Below are positions 1-14,249 of a stretch of 64,000 nucleotides of DNA, in pieces. Made by a program: the position numbers and the translations under genes. The stretch comes from Malurus cyaneus samueli (taxonomy: Eukaryota > Chordata > Aves > Passeriformes > Maluridae): NCBI GenBank assembly GCA_009741485.1, contig CM019236.1, positions 31,495,439 to 31,559,438 on the forward strand. Direction: 5' to 3'. The notes below the pieces were generated by a model. The model was not told the origin of the DNA. It saw only the letters and a program-made list of their open reading frames with translations, and made no database searches. The first letter of the stretch is position 1. Every line of letters starts with the position of its first letter.

Positions 1-3000
1 TTGATAAAAGGTGTATAAAAATTTCCTGTGTTAAGTGGCTTTTAATGCATTGACAAGTTCTTCTATGTCATCCTTTGTGATTAATAAAAGTTAGCTGATC
101 AGATTTTGACTGGAGTGGGGATTGATCCATAGAATATTGTATCTTAGGGGATACAACAGTGAAGACAAAATAGAATATATACTTCCTTTTAGTATCAGTT
201 GATTGTCACCTGCATTTAGTATTTTCCATCTTTTTTAGTCTGCCATTTGTTGAAGATCCTATGTGATAAACATACACAGCAAAAACTTGTATGGGGCACA
301 GGTGACAACTCAATCTCTCCCTCTCTGCTTTGACAATACTTCTTTGCTGTCAAGACACCTATGGTGTTTATAGACTGATTTAGTATTATTTTTCACTGGT
401 GTTTTGTGGAAACATTTGGCTGGGATCACATTGTTTATGTAGCATTTGCTTTGTCAGCTGCCTGTTGTTGTGGTCTGAATACTTCTAGCTCCTTAGGTTA
501 ACTTCCCTAGAGATGACTGGGGAAGATGTTACAATGGGAATTTGCAACAGATATGGAATGGGTGGACTCTCAATAGGGGGAGAGAACTGGAGAGATTTTT
601 CACTCTACTTATATAGATTTGGTAGTGATTGAAATAGAGCAAAGGTTTCACCTCACTCAAACAAGTGGAAGTGTTCAAAATTCATCCATGTATTTTTCCA
701 TCCTGTGAAGCATTTTCAATTGTCAAACCAATAAATTAATATGTTTTCTGACTGATTTCAATTAATATTTTTCCCTGTGGAGCTGAGATTCTCTCAGCTT
801 TCTGACAACTGTAGGTTGCCTTTGAAAATTGGAAAGATGCTGTCATTGTGGGCTCTCTACCACAGCTATTAGTTTTATACTATATTGCTAGTAAAGTTTG
901 GCTTATTTTGTTATTTTTGGTAGCACATGCACTTCCTTTCTCCACCCTTTTCTTTGTTATAAATGCTTATGTGGGTAATTGCTGAAAGCAAGCTTCCACT
1001 TTCCACTGTTGGCAGGTGCCAGAGACTTAATTCTTCACTACAGGAGCAAGTGGAGATTATTGAAAAGTCCAGAATTTAGCAACTCTGTCTGCTGCCAAGA
1101 TTCAAGAACTGATCCACGCTATTAAAAGCCACAGGATCTGTTGTGGCTATGGGAACATTTTCTGGGTTATTGTGGGCATAAAGAAGGGACAGCAATCAGA
1201 GGCATGTGAACGCTTAGAGGATGAATAAACAAAATGATTGCCTTGAGCTGTGAGGTATTAACATTCTGTTTGCCAAACCCATTGCTGCACAGATTATAGA
1301 GCACATGTTGACTTCTTTACCCTCTCCCTCCCCACTCCCAATTCTTTTCAAGAATAGTACAATTTTTAAATCTAAATTCCAGTGTGGGGTGGGTCTGGAA
1401 TGAGATCTGCACCCAAAATTAACATCCAAGTTAATTCTGAACTATTCTATTTTCTTTTACTATGGACACATACAACTTCACTGTCCATTCAACGTACATC
1501 TACTTGTGCTTAATTTCATAGAGTCAACACAAACATATAAGGTTGGCGAGTCTGCAATTTCTGGGGTTTTTTTCTTTAGGAGAAGAAAGCTCATTTATGC
1601 CTACAAACCTGACTTTTTGTATCCACTCACACATAAAAAAACATTACTCAGAATATGCATAAAATTAAAAGAGAATCTAGAGCACATGTGGAACATTTGC
1701 AGTACTGTAATGAATGACAACTGTTTCAGTGATTTGAATAGATACAAAATTAATTCCCAGGGCAAATGATCCTTCGTTTATGTCAGAGGACATAAAAGAG
1801 AACTCTTTTTTTATTTACCTTTTTGTTTTGGCATGGATAACATAGGATTTTTTAAAACAATCAGTGTGTGACATTGCCTTGGTAACAATGATTGGAAAGG
1901 GGTATTTTAACCCATACCCATGAGAAAGGACCTTATAGTGTCACACAGCATGTAACTATTCTGTGGTTTCTTATTCTGCAAGAACAGTATCATGTTTTGT
2001 CAGGCAAAGGCATAATTTCATTGATTATTTACAGTGATTTGTCAATAAATGCCATAGGAATTTGTTTTCATGTTTGTTGGGATTGTTTGTTTCAATTGGT
2101 GTTTTGAAGTGGCATTTTGAGTAACTTTCATGCTGACCTGTATTTGTAAAGCATAGTACATTTCTGCATCTGTTCTGTTTGCAATTATTATGGTTATACC
2201 ATGTGCTTTTCAAGGTCCAAGATTGTTTTCAATTTAGACAATTTTTTTACCACCCATGTTTCTCATGATGTATTTCATGCATATTATACTGTGTTATAAA
2301 GATTGCTGAAAATAACAAATGCTATTTCTAGAGGCATTTAAGCTCATTTGGAGACATTGACCTTTTATTTTGTAAAAAACATGATGTTTCCTCTACTCAA
2401 GTTTCAACAGCCTGAAATCATTCAGTTGTCTAAAACTCAAATCAGGCACTTAGTTGTCTTAATGAAATTAATGACATTGCACAAGCCATATCAAAAGGCA
2501 AGTCTCTTGTGGTGGGAGGAACAGTTTTTCCTGATTTTTTTTTTTTTTTTTGAGTAAAAGCTAGAAAATTGTCTCATATATTTGGTCCATTTTTCTAATA
2601 ATACGAGAGAAATTTAATACCATTCTATACATGTAACAGCTTCTTTAGTGAGGCACCTCAGGATACCTCAGAAACTAAAATGAATTGCTAATAAATATTG
2701 TAATGAGAATTGATCTAGGGCTAGTCAGTCCTTTCAAAGAAGTATAACTTCTTCAATCACTGACTGCAAATCTTGGAGTGAGCAGAAAACTATTAATTAC
2801 ATGTAAAACAAACAACAAAAAAAACCTCATTTCCTAGCTTTCAAGAGGGCCATTTTGGTTCTTGTTTTGACTTTACCACTAAGCAGAACTTGGCTGACAT
2901 TCTGCTTTTTCTAATGCTTGCCACAATCAGAGCTGCTAACTAGCAACACATGACATGAGAGAGAAGCCCTAAGAAAACAGTGGCAGGGTTTTTGCCTTAA

Positions 3001-6000
3001 TGATTTGTGAATGTCTGTCACTTTGTACTTTTGACCTGAACATTTTCTGTTAGCTGTCCAGCATCTCTCTCTCTCCCACAAGCATTCATAACCCCATGCT
3101 GAAATAAATGCATTCGTATGCTCTGATGAGTTGCCAGTCATGTGCTTGCATAACAGAGCACCAATATAGTGCCCAGTTCTTAATGAGGTAATCGGCTAGC
3201 TTCCTAGTCCAGAGGAGAACTGATAACCTCTGTGAAGCCCAACTGTGTATGGACACAGTGAATTTACATGATCCTGACTGCAGTGGAATCATGTTCAGAA
3301 TGAACCCAGAATAGACTGCAGCATCAGGCTGAAGAAGTTACCACTAGCCCTATCCTAAAGATTTGGATGTATTATCTGTGTCTATGCATGAGAAAGAAAA
3401 CAAAGATGGGATAATTTCAGTACTGCTGCCACCTCCTTGGTGTCATTTGATTCTCAGAAGTTTTGACAGAATGTACTGTAATTTATACCATAAAGTTTTT
3501 CTTAGACATCATTTTTCTTAGTTGTGCTGGAGGGACAACACAGAACTTTGGGATGACTAAATTTTAGACAGATCCGTGTGTAATTATTGTATGCTATTGA
3601 GACGAAAGAAAGTATTCACCAAGTTCTTGTCCTTCAGATTCCTTTTAAAAAAGTAAATATATTCCTGGAGTCTTAAATATATTCCTGTCAACCTTTCAGT
3701 GTGTACCAAAAGAAAAACCCTGAAACATTGTAATAAATCCTCTAAAGGGGTCTACTGTATGTCTCTTAGAAATATGTTAAAGTGCAGTTGTTCCCAGGAA
3801 TCTTGATGGAGTGATAGTATCTGTTAAGTCAGGAGAGCTGGCCCTACTGCTGGGTCTGGGTTATAAAATTACATTTTCTTTCTAAAACACTGTGTTTTCT
3901 TAGACATGGGCTTAATTCCTCTAGGATTGGTTGCTACTAAATATTCATTTCTTCTACTACAATTTGTACATATTACATATCACATAAAACATATTACATA
4001 TGATTACATAAAAGATTCCTACTTGCTTAACAGACACTGAGATACACCATGAGAATGAAGAGAACCAACTCACTTTTAATTCATGTTCTCAGTGGCACCA
4101 ATTATTATTAAACTTTTTTCCTCTGTTGTTTGGTTTACACTAAGTTGCTGTTGTTGAAATATGATACAAAATATTGTATGAAAAAAGTCTTTAGTTACAA
4201 ATCCACATTCTCAAAATGAGAATACATTAGGCTCTATTTTGAAGTTGTCATGGTAGAAGGGTAAACACCACCTGCATACTAGGCATATAACTTCTTGAGT
4301 TTATAGTCAAACTGATCTTCACCTCTGCCACTCAGAAGTTAACCACTGTCTAATGTATTGGACAAACCAGTAAAATTCTGTGTAAAAGCTGGTTCCATTA
4401 ATGTACAGATTATGTGGAAGTAAGAAAGCAACTGAGTCTTGAACAATTTCCAGAGTTGGTTTAATCAAGGAGAGAAGGGAAGGTGAGTAAATATTACTTC
4501 ATGTAAGATGCTGCAGTGCACTACATTGTATTGTGTGTTAGGGCAGAATTTGTAGTATTTTTTGTATTATAGGATGAAGAAGAGGCAAGAAAACCCATGG
4601 GGAGGAGGGGTGTGCATGGGGTGCATGTGTGTGCTTGCTATGTGATATGTGCCCATGGGGGTAACAAAACATTTCTGCTTCACTTGTGCATTCACCACTC
4701 TCAGTTCTGTCAGCAATTTGCTGTTGTGAGTTAATGTAGGAAATTACAATCATGCTTTCCCAACTAATTTGAGTTAAGGAGAGGATCTGTTGTCTTATCC
4801 TGTAGAGAAGAAGGAGCTGAAGTTAAATGGGAATATAAGAAGGAAGACTCAAAAAGATGGAGGATTTCCAGCCTGAACCAAGTTTCAATTAAATAGTTGC
4901 ATTCTTTTTACTAATTAGGAAAAGGCTCTGAAGTTTGGGTAAACCTAGAGTCAAGCACCTGCTGCTTCTTCTGTTCGAACCTGACATCGTTTTACCTTGA
5001 ACCTTCATGGTTTTTTTGTCAGCGATCAGTAAAGATAAAGGGACGTTTTTTAAATGCTCTGCTGTTTGTTCCCAGTATTAGAATGTACAATGGAGAAGTT
5101 TGGTCTGTCTGTTTTCCTCACACTGGTACTGCAGAGCACTCCTAGAGGGACAAAGTGTGGCCTAAGCTCACGGATTTAGCAGTTCTCAATCACTGGGCTG
5201 ACGCCAGGGAACAGGCATTTTGTGGGTTTGTTCTGTAAATACAGCTACCTTGCTGTGGTAAAGCCAAGGCATAAACCTCTTTTATATTTGCTTAGAAATG
5301 CCCTCTCGTTTGTCTAATGCCCAAGTTTAAATGTTGAGCCAATGTCTCTGTCTAGTTTGACATCAAGGCGCAGAGTCTTTGCAAAGTTTTGGCTAAGTAA
5401 TTGCTAACTGGGATGATGTCACAATCTCTTTCACTCACTGGATCATCAGAGCCTCAATTTTTAGTAGCTGGATTTCAAGGGACAGGTGATTTAAACATGG
5501 GAACTGTTTTGCAGTGGTAAGCTAGTTTGGTTTCAACAGCCAGGCAGCTATACAGTTTCCCATCTCAAAAAAAGGAGCTGCCATCAGAGCACGTCTGTGT
5601 TATTTTGTGTTGCTGGCTCAGCATTTCCCCCATGTCACTTTGATTTCTATGGTTAGGCCTCTCCTTGCAGGATTACTGGCTCAGTAACCTAATTTTATTC
5701 ATCTAGTGTTAAGATCTAGTAAAGGAGAAAACTGAGTTGCCCCCAACAGGACAGAGCTGGTCTCGAGGCACAGGTTTCACAGCACGTGATTTGATGTGCT
5801 CGGTTGGCATGCTTGAGCAAAGACATCTTCAGCTGCTCAAGACAATATCTCTTCAACTACCCTATAGTTCACCTGTTGCAAAGAACTTTGTCAGATCCTG
5901 AGGTTGATTTTTTTTCTGATTAGACCACTGTTTTCAAGACTTCATACAACCACATGACCAGCCGATTCTTTGCAACATTCTGACAGACAACTGTGCATTT

Positions 6001-9000
6001 GGAATAAAACTAGCATTTTTCATTTCAATACCAACAGCTGGACCATGTACCTAGAGTTAGATCTTTCTTCTGTATTTATATGATTTCACATTTTTGTGAC
6101 TCAGTGTTCAAATGGATGTACTTGCTCTGACACTAGCTGCACCCATACTGCATCATTTGAGGATGAATATATGCATCACATATGAAAGCTGATTCAGGTA
6201 TCTGTGGAGACAGAAAAATCAAAAGAAATCTGCTTTAAAATGGTGTGGTTACTGGGGCAGTGGTTTGTGGGAAATAACAGATGGCAAAGCTGGATAAAGA
6301 CAGCAGGTAAGATGTTTGGCTCTTATAGTATTACTGAGCAAAAAGCTTACCTCAGTGTACCATAATTACATTACTCCCTTTGATTCAATGCAGGTTGTAC
6401 ATGTGCAAACAAAAGAGCTGAGAATTCCATTTGGTCAGAAAAGGAGCAGGGGCCTTGTTTGAAGAAAGCGTTTTTTGCATCGTGTTATTAAATGGAACAT
6501 TTAATCAGCTTCTTTGCCAAAAGAAATCCTCCCATTATACTTATTATATATAAACTACAATAGAAGAAAAACATAGAGGAAAACCGGAGTGTTGTAATGC
6601 TGAATATACTCTCCATGGTTTATCTATATGCTTGTCTAAGGCACAAAGAGCAGAATGAACATTAGTATTTGAAAATGTAACTTTAGCTAGGGCTATGTGT
6701 TCTGGTAGGTTTGAGTTTCAGCTTTTGTAAACAACTCAAGCACATTTTGTAAACAACTCAACCATTCACAACACCATGAATGGTTTTGTTAGTCAACTTT
6801 CTCCCTTGCACTTTTTCTGAACTTTCTCCAGGTTTAGTATTATTTCATCCAAAATAAATTACATCATGGAAAATAAGAAATACTGTCCTGTGAAGCTGGT
6901 TTCAAAACATAGTTCACATTAAGTTTGTATGAAATTATGCAGGATTAATATAAGTCTGTTCTAGATTTTACCATCTAAGTCTGTTTGGATATTTCCAAGT
7001 CTGCTTTGATCAAAGGAGGCAAAAAGAGTGGGAAAATTATGTATCAGTCTAGTTAGAGCCAACTAAACTCTGGTTTGCCTTCAGAGACACACAAAAAACA
7101 AAGTACTGCATGTTATCCTTCGTTTTACCCAAAAGCACTTCTTTGGCAGTATTATTTTTACACACTTCTGCTGGGCAAAACATCTACTTGGTTTTCTATG
7201 CCAATCAAATGATAGTAAGACCTTCAGCAGTATTAATTAACATAATTTGGTAAATTAGTGGAACTTACTACTGATCTACGCCAGATGAGAATCTGATCTT
7301 TCCCACCTTGCTGCACCAAAGAGAAATCATTCAGGCTGTGAGAAGCTGGGACAAAGGTACCTCAAAACCACATCCAAGGCTGTGAAGACTAACCTTTTTC
7401 TGACTTCTGTGGCATGCATCCTTTTGTGTACTCTCTCTCTGTTTTGTAAATCACTTTTAAGGGGACAATCATCTTCCTAATGTCTGTTAAGTTTGCTGTA
7501 GGCTTGGAGTAGAAATGCACAAGAATTTGGATTGAATTTGCTAAAATGATGAATGTTTCTAAATAGATTAGAGAACATATGATCATGGCATGATGTAACA
7601 GATGAGAGGAACCATAAAAACACACTTTGAAATAGCTAAAGAAATTGTTTTTGCTGAGGCAGTAGTAGCACACCTTTTAGGTGTAAAGGAGGTATAGCTC
7701 TAGTATTTGTTTAACCTTTCAAATAAATGTACCTTTTTTTAGTGTTCTAAAATTTTCAAATGCTACTTTTTATTCATTCTGTAAGCACAACTTATTGACA
7801 CCTGGCATTAAAGGAAATTGTACAGCAATAGCCTACAAGTGTAAAATACAATCCTCCCCTCCCTTTCCCAGAGGAATTGGAGACCAGTGTAATTCCTCAC
7901 ACCTGCAAGCTATATATTATTATTTATTTATGTAAACTCTGTATAATATTAATGTATTTATGAGTGCCCTGTGGCACACCTTTGCCAGCATAAAACCAAT
8001 CCCAGTGCTGTCCCATTTGGGAGATAGAGTTTTTCTGTCATTTCAGAGGTGTGTGGTAAGCCTGCTGGGAGCTCACAATGGTTTGGTGCATAACATATAA
8101 TGGGAATGTGCAGTTTGACTGTGGAGAAAGGAGCAGAGCAATCAGAGAAAGTAAACATCTCACATTTAAAAAGAGCAATTACGGTTTATGCCTATTAAGA
8201 GAGAAATTTTGATGTGGAAGGAAAAGGAATCTTGCCAAAAAGCAGAACATTCTTCTTCAGCAGTAACTTGCTCAAAACTGCATAATGTGCATGGATTTGC
8301 GTGTCAGGACATTATTGAAGTACCTAAATTCATATATGCATGCAGAACATATCCACCCACCACCCTTTCTGTAGTTTGGAAAGCTCTTAAAGGATGCCAG
8401 TCATAATGGGACTTTGTTCCCATGTTTCAAATAAATGCAATCACACTTCAAATCAAACACTCAAGGGCATGTAAAGAATTACTCCTGCATTGTTGTTAAA
8501 ACAGGTAACAACAAAGGTTTCTTCTATTTCCTGATTATTCATTTTCCTACAAGTAAGCGACACATATATTTTAAATTAATATTTATGAAAAAGGAAGCCA
8601 GGAATAACTGAAACTTGTAAGCAAGGCCATATCTGCTAGAGATTGTCCAATTCAACAGAAACAACCTTTCCAGTTCTTACAGTATAAATGCTATGGTTGA
8701 ATGCTTTCCTTAAGGTCAGGCAGCGTGCATTCTGACTAAATTTTTTTTCTGACCTGGATTCAAAGCATAGAGTTATCACACATTTGAAGCAGGGTCTAGA
8801 AAAATCACTTGGTATGTCAATCTCTCATGTAATATTTGGCAACAGAACAGAAGATATCTGATTAAAAAGATCCACAGAACAGCTATGTGCTGGAAAGCAT
8901 CTGGCAGAAGCACCCTTCCAGAAGTGTTGATTTCATTACTTCTGCCCTTATTTCTTCTCATCCTAATTAATTCACCTTTATTTCTTTACATGTGTACCAT

Positions 9001-10135
9001 TTCACATGCCTCGTGATATCTTTAATAGATACTTTGTCTTCTGTGTAAAAATTCAATTTCATCTGGTTTCGTTGCTCAGGAGTCTTGAATTGATAGACAA
9101 ATATTGCAACTTCTCACAAAAGGGATGGGTAAATTATTACTATTTGTAAAAAAAAGCAGAAACGGAGAGATTAAATGAGGAGAGATTATATGGTTTGATG
9201 TAAACATCATTTGAAAAATAGAAATTAGCTCTATTCCCAGAATAGCCTAGTGCCTTCTCATGCTTATACTAAATAATGATAATTTATGTAATATTAAACG
9301 ATGATGTTCTGTTGATCCTTGTGGAAAAACCTTTTCATATTTGGAAAAAGCAAAGAACGTAATAAGGCAAACAAGACCATTCCTGTCCTCCATTTCTGAG
9401 ATTTTAGTGGATAATTATGTTTCAAGATTGTTTTGTTTGGGATTAAGAAGGCAAGATTTGATCCATTCTGGCTACAGGCAAAAGTTATATGGCAGAGAAA
9501 TCTTTAGACTTGTGTCCATTGGGTTTTGGGTTTTTTTTTGGTCCCGTGTTGTGAATGAGTTACTGCTCAGTAATACTAAATGATCCCTAAATAATTAGGA
9601 TAGACACTGTAACACACAGATTTTGAGAGATAAGCAATGATACCTTCAGAGCAAGTGATGATACTTTGAGTAGCAAACCTTCTCACATATTGAGAAGTAG
9701 TTTGTAATTGCTCATGACTATTAATTGAAAAAGAAGCCTAGCAGAAACCCTCCTGCCTTCTATGTAGTTTTGAAACTCGCTGCTACTCCTTTTCTACCAC
9801 TCGTTTCATGCTTGAAAATGCAACTTGTTTGAAATACGAAATCTCTGTATGCTGCTTGCTCTCTGAATTTGAAGGTGGCTTTCAGTGTTATCTTGGCATG
9901 CAATTTGGCATTGGCATGGAATCTCAAGAGACGTAATCCTCAAGGGTTTCATTGGGTATTCAGGATTCACTGTTACACTATGATATGGAAGCACATTATC
10001 ATACAAAAGCAGAAAAGGAAGGCAGAAAAGGGAGCATGAGGTGGGATCACGTAAATTGAGCAATCCTGCTGCATACTCTAGGCCCCAAAAGCCTCAAGTT
10101 ACTTGGCATTAAACAGTGTTCACATGTTCAAACAC
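1..10135. other. non-coding AT-rich DNA, intergenic or intronic
   Basis: No open frame here exceeds about 100 codons, and none shows domain-like composition or is framed by paired splice signals. Small features are a run of 17 T at 2,535-2,551, a short repeat and palindrome at 6,723-6,785, and scattered AATAAA-type motifs expected by chance in AT-rich sequence. I see no recognisable transposon end. The stretch could be intergenic or the intron of a gene outside the window. Confidence 0.7.
6723..6785. repeat. short direct repeat followed by a palindrome
   Basis: TTTTGTAAACAACTCAA occurs at 6,723-6,739 and again at 6,745-6,761, a period of 22 bases. The second copy runs into a perfect 9-bp inverted repeat, AACCATTCA at 6,760-6,768 and TGAATGGTT at 6,777-6,785, separated by 8 bases. 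It is probably a local slippage duplication. No transposon ends or target duplication were recognised. Confidence 0.6.
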
Positions 10136-11361
10136 TGTCTGGTTTGGACTGTGCTGAAAGCCAAAAAGCACTGCACCCACGACATTCTCTCCTTTACCTA
10201 CCGGAGAGGAAGAGAAGGAGAGCAAAAGCCCAATTAACAGAAAATTTAAGGCTTCAGATAATATAACGTAATTGAGAGAAAGATATGTAATATGCTCCAG
10301 AAAATGGTCAGACAGGCGAATAACTAAATTGCAAAATAGATTTATTACTACAAACTACTAAGAAACTACGGCACTGGGAGGGAAACAGAGAAAGGACAAA
10401 TTTACAAGGAGAAGAAAAAATAAAACAGACATTTTAAAGCCCCTGTTATCCTTTCCGGGACCCTCCCTTTCCCAGGTCCTCCTCTCCATCCCCCATGTTT
10501 CCCGCACACACAGGGGACAGGAATGAAAGTAACATAGATCAAACCACTCATTACAGTTGTGTCCAGCATCCCATAGGAGAGTGTTCTTACAGTCCAAGCT
10601 GTGGAAGTTCTTTTCCCAAGAACAGTCAGTATATAACTGCTGGTGGCAAGGAGTATTTCCTTTCATAGGAGAAAAGAAAGAACTGTTGTTGGGCGTAAGA
10701 CCACTATCACAAATCTCCTGGCAGACACAGCTTCTCTAAGCATCCACTTATTCTTAGCATCAACTCGCTTCAATCATCAGGGGGAGCGGGCCAAGCCTCT
10801 TCCCCTTTGGCTCCTGATCAGTTCAGTCCAGTCCTCAAAGGCCAGGGTTTTTTTTCCCAGAGCAAGATTGCTCTCCTTTTCTATACAGGCTCTCATTGAT
10901 GAAAAGTCTTTGAGAACAGCTTTGTTTCTCCATGCTCGAGAACCACAGCAAAAGCACAGCAACCAATCCCATCTTCTCCTCACTGTGATCTTGGGTCTCC
11001 ATTTTTCCTCTTACATCTCCTCACCCTCCGCTCTGTTTTTCCCGGTGCATGATACTAAAACTACATACTAACAACCTAAAATACATGCGGCCACCCCCTA
11101 CAATGTATTGAATCTTCTTAAGTACAAGACAATACGTCATCACAGAGATGTAACCAACTTGTGCAATTGGCCCAGGCCTGATGGTCAGCCTGTCTGTCAA
11201 CCTCAGAGCCATGATGGATTGGTTCTAAAACACAGGGGGTAGGACTCCTTTTGCTGGAGAAGAAGGAGAAAGTTTCTAGAACTTCCTCACTGGAGCCATC
11301 TTTGTGGTTTCTTGGTCCCATCCCCCCAACACCAAAAATCAGACCAAGTAAAACCATAACA
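10136..11361 (-). mobile_element. LTR-like element (probable solo LTR of an endogenous retrovirus)
   Basis: The segment begins TGTCTGGTTT and ends AAACCATAACA. The reverse complement of the end is TGTTATGGTTT, so the two ends form the short imperfect TGT...ACA inverted repeats typical of LTRs. The flanking pentamers are AACAC and CACAC, a possible decayed target duplication with one mismatch. On the minus strand an AATAAA signal lies near the lower-coordinate end (about 10,335-10,345), where an LTR polyadenylation signal would sit, and a TATA-like TATATAC lies near 10,630. Short open frames inside are not gag, pol or env. No internal retroviral sequence or second LTR is next to it, so it reads as a solo LTR. 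Its length of about 1.2 kb is long but possible. The family is not identified and the boundaries are inferred. Confidence 0.55.
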
Positions 11362-11525
11362 CACACTCAGAGCTGATGGACATCAGTTTGGAAAGGAATA
11401 TTCAAAACATTTATCTGTTGGGGTAGGGTGGATTTAGTGTTAGTATGGTATAAATCAGTTAAGTGTAAATTTCTTGTTTGCACTCTGTAATGACATGTTC
11501 ATACCAGCATAGGCAAAGACAAGTT

Positions 11526-11557
11526 AGAATCACAGAATCACAGAATCACAGAATCAC
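11526..11557 (-). repeat. four-copy AGAATCAC octamer, CR1-tail-like
   Basis: Four exact tandem copies of AGAATCAC. On the minus strand this reads GTGATTCT, a variant of the short ATTCTATGA-type units that end CR1 LINEs. No CR1 body is recognisable on the adjoining side, so this is either a very short 5'-truncated insertion or an independent octamer microsatellite. Confidence 0.55.
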
Positions 11558-12295
11558 TGTTAGTTTTCCCCTGAGACTTAGGTAAAGCTCAGCCCTTAGA
11601 CAGATAGGTTTGAAGCAGTCACTTAGTAACTGCTTCCCTTTCTGGGTAATGGTATACAGTGACTGTAAGCTTTCAACTCTTTGCTTTAAGCTGAGAAATA
11701 AGGTCTATGTTTCTTTCATAAACCATATCATGGGAACTATAATAAAATGGAACAACAGCGTCAAACATTTAATGTCTAATATTAATTGTGCAAGTTATAG
11801 TTGTTATTTCAAATTTTGCATTTGTAAATTAATTATTGGCATTTGCATAGGCACTTTGAGAGGCCGTCTTGGCTGTAACATGAAGGAATAGATTAAAAAT
11901 ATGAAGAAGCAGAGAGCAAAATATCAGATGTAAGATATCAGGAAATTCTGGTTTGCGACCAAAATAAATTAGCTGGTCATGTCTCTACTAGATGTGTCCA
12001 AACTGGAAAATACTCTTCTTTCTGCTTCCTCTTCAAAAAGTCCTAAATTTGTGTAATTTGACCAAGCTCTGTGTCAGTTTTTGAACTCAGATCTGGTCTG
12101 TAAAATTGAATACATTTTTGCTGTGTTTTACTTTTGTGTTGCTCGGGACAACAAGGAAATTTAAATTATTGATGAAAAAATGAAATATTCATAATCAGTA
12201 TTGATTATGAGTACTAATTATATTAATGGCATGCTTGGCTAAGGAACACATACATGTACACTTACATTTGTTTCTGTGTTTATCTTCTTTTCTAG

Positions 12296-12403
12296 ACAGC
12301 AGCTATTGGCTGCTTTGGAGGCAGGATAGTGAAGAAGACCTTTGTTGTGGCCCAGATAATTTTTAATATGTTCCAACAGGAACAAATCTTCTATGAAAAC
12401 ACT
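12296..12403 (+). other. weak candidate exon (open, 108 nt, phase 0)
   Basis: A pyrimidine-rich stretch ending TTCTAG is followed by 108 bases, 36 codons with no stop, ending before GTATGT, a plausible donor. The translation begins TAAIGCFGG and contains FVVAQIIFNMFQQ; the same frame stops four codons after the putative donor. Nothing in the peptide is a family I know, and chance splice-like signals are common in AT-rich DNA, so this is marked only for conservation testing. Confidence 0.15.
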
Positions 12404-12600
12404 GTATGTCTTTTTTAGATTTTTAAGGTAGGTTTTTAAAAAAAATTGACAAGCATATTATGAAAGTGAAGATAGGCAAAAAATACACATGCACATGTGT
12501 GCATTATTATATTGAAAATTGACTTGATATTCTGCATGATTTAACATACTATAAGAAAAAAATACTCTCAAGAGGTCTGTGCTGTTCTAGAAGAAAAACA

Positions 12601-12645
12601 TGACTAATAAACAGTAAGTGTAAGTGACTAATAAACTGCAAGTGG
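12601..12645. repeat. two-copy local duplication
   Basis: TGACTAATAAAC followed by GTAAGTG or GCAAGTG occurs twice, at 12,601 and 12,625, a period of 24 bases with one difference. It is a local tandem duplication with no evident function. Confidence 0.6.
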
Positions 12646-14249
12646 TGTTTTATTGTAGCCTAACCAAAGCAAAACTACTCAAAGTCCTATGCGTTCAGGT
12701 ACTTTTTTTTGTTGTTTCAACACAGGATCTGTTTTGATTTTTGATTCCAAAAATCTTATAAATTTGCCCTATTTGGAAGCAATTTTATAATAGTTATTAG
12801 TGAATAACTGAAAGAGTACAATAATTTTCTGACATTAAAAAGAGAAAACCAATCAGTGTAAAGGGGTCATCAGCTGTGATACATGTAACATGTACCCATA
12901 GCTAGTGGGATACATATCTGTGTGTCACACTTCACAAGAACAAATAGGACTGGCAAATAAGTAAACGTTCTGTAAACTTCTGCGCTTCTCTACTGAAAGC
13001 AAACGCCCCTGTAGCTTGATGTTTTACACAGAATTATTGATTGTCAAATACAGCTTCTAATCTCTTCACTCACTACACTCGTATTTCAGTAGAGTAAGAA
13101 TATTCCTTACACAATATAAGCCATTATAGGAAATTAATAAGATTATCGTATAGAATTTTTGTAGATAAAATGTACGTACAAGCCCCAGTTTGAAACAAGT
13201 GGCTTAATTTTTTTTTGTTTAGTTGGTTGGTTTTGTTAGTAATGTTAACATTTCCTTTGAGAAAAGGCAGGAAGTATTTAATGGGAAGAAGATGTGCTGC
13301 AGAATAGGTCCCAGCTATTTGTTGGTTACACTACTGCATATATGATATAAGGGTTAATGAACCAACCAGCCTTTGTGCCAGACTTTTGCATGTCATTCCT
13401 GTGAAAGCCTTATAAGTGAGCTCTATCTCTCTTAATTCATGGTGTCTAGCTGTATCAGCTCCCTAGTTCCTCCTGGAATCCACTTTTACCAATTTCTTCA
13501 GGGTGTTTCACTTACATCCTGACAGTCCCTGGGAGATTTGTGTTATAGAAAAAAATCTGGTCATATGCCCAGTTCTCATGGTGTTTTTATTCTTCCATAG
13601 AGATAAATTGCTTTCTGCATAATTTAAACAGGAATCCACATTTCTGCTTTGTTTCTGGAGAAACAAGATAATATCAAAGAAAAAAAGATTTAATAACACT
13701 AGAAGTGAAGTCAGTGATATCGTTCTCTGGTCTTATCCTCCTTTTTAGTCTGATCTTTTTCTTTAGCAAGGAAGTCCTCAAGTCTAGATATGTCTTTCCT
13801 GCCATTTGGAGAAAGGCAGTCAGGATGTCAAGACAAGATTATAGATGGTATCAAAAGACAAAAGATTTTCATCTTGGACTGTCTTAACCCTTTCAGTTTC
13901 GGTTCATCTTTCTTCACATACTGATCTATCATTTGATGAGCTGTGTTGGTATGACATCAGAAAAATGGAGGGCTTTGCTTCCTTTTTCCAGCTCTCTCTC
14001 TGTCACTCTCTTTCTGTCCACCTCTATTATCTGATCTTCTTCTGCTTGCCTCAGTGAATAACCAGTAATGTTTCCAGTAACCTGCGGATTTCAGTTTCCC
14101 TGTATAACCAGTGTCCTCTTCATGGGTCCTTGTGGGTGATGAAGACAAGGAGCAGGATATGGATCCTTCACACAAAGGGAATAGATCTGGACTAAGATGG
14201 GGGTCAGGCACTGAAAAAGGCATCCCATCTAAATGACATGTAGATATGA

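Noticed and set aside
1510..1560. Possible reverse CR1 tail (TTTCATAGAGTCAACAC)
   Set aside because: Only one short partial match to the tail, and no CR1 body beside it.
10358..11366. Several open frames of 60-142 codons on both strands as genes
   Set aside because: They lie inside the LTR-like element and resemble no retroviral protein or other known family.
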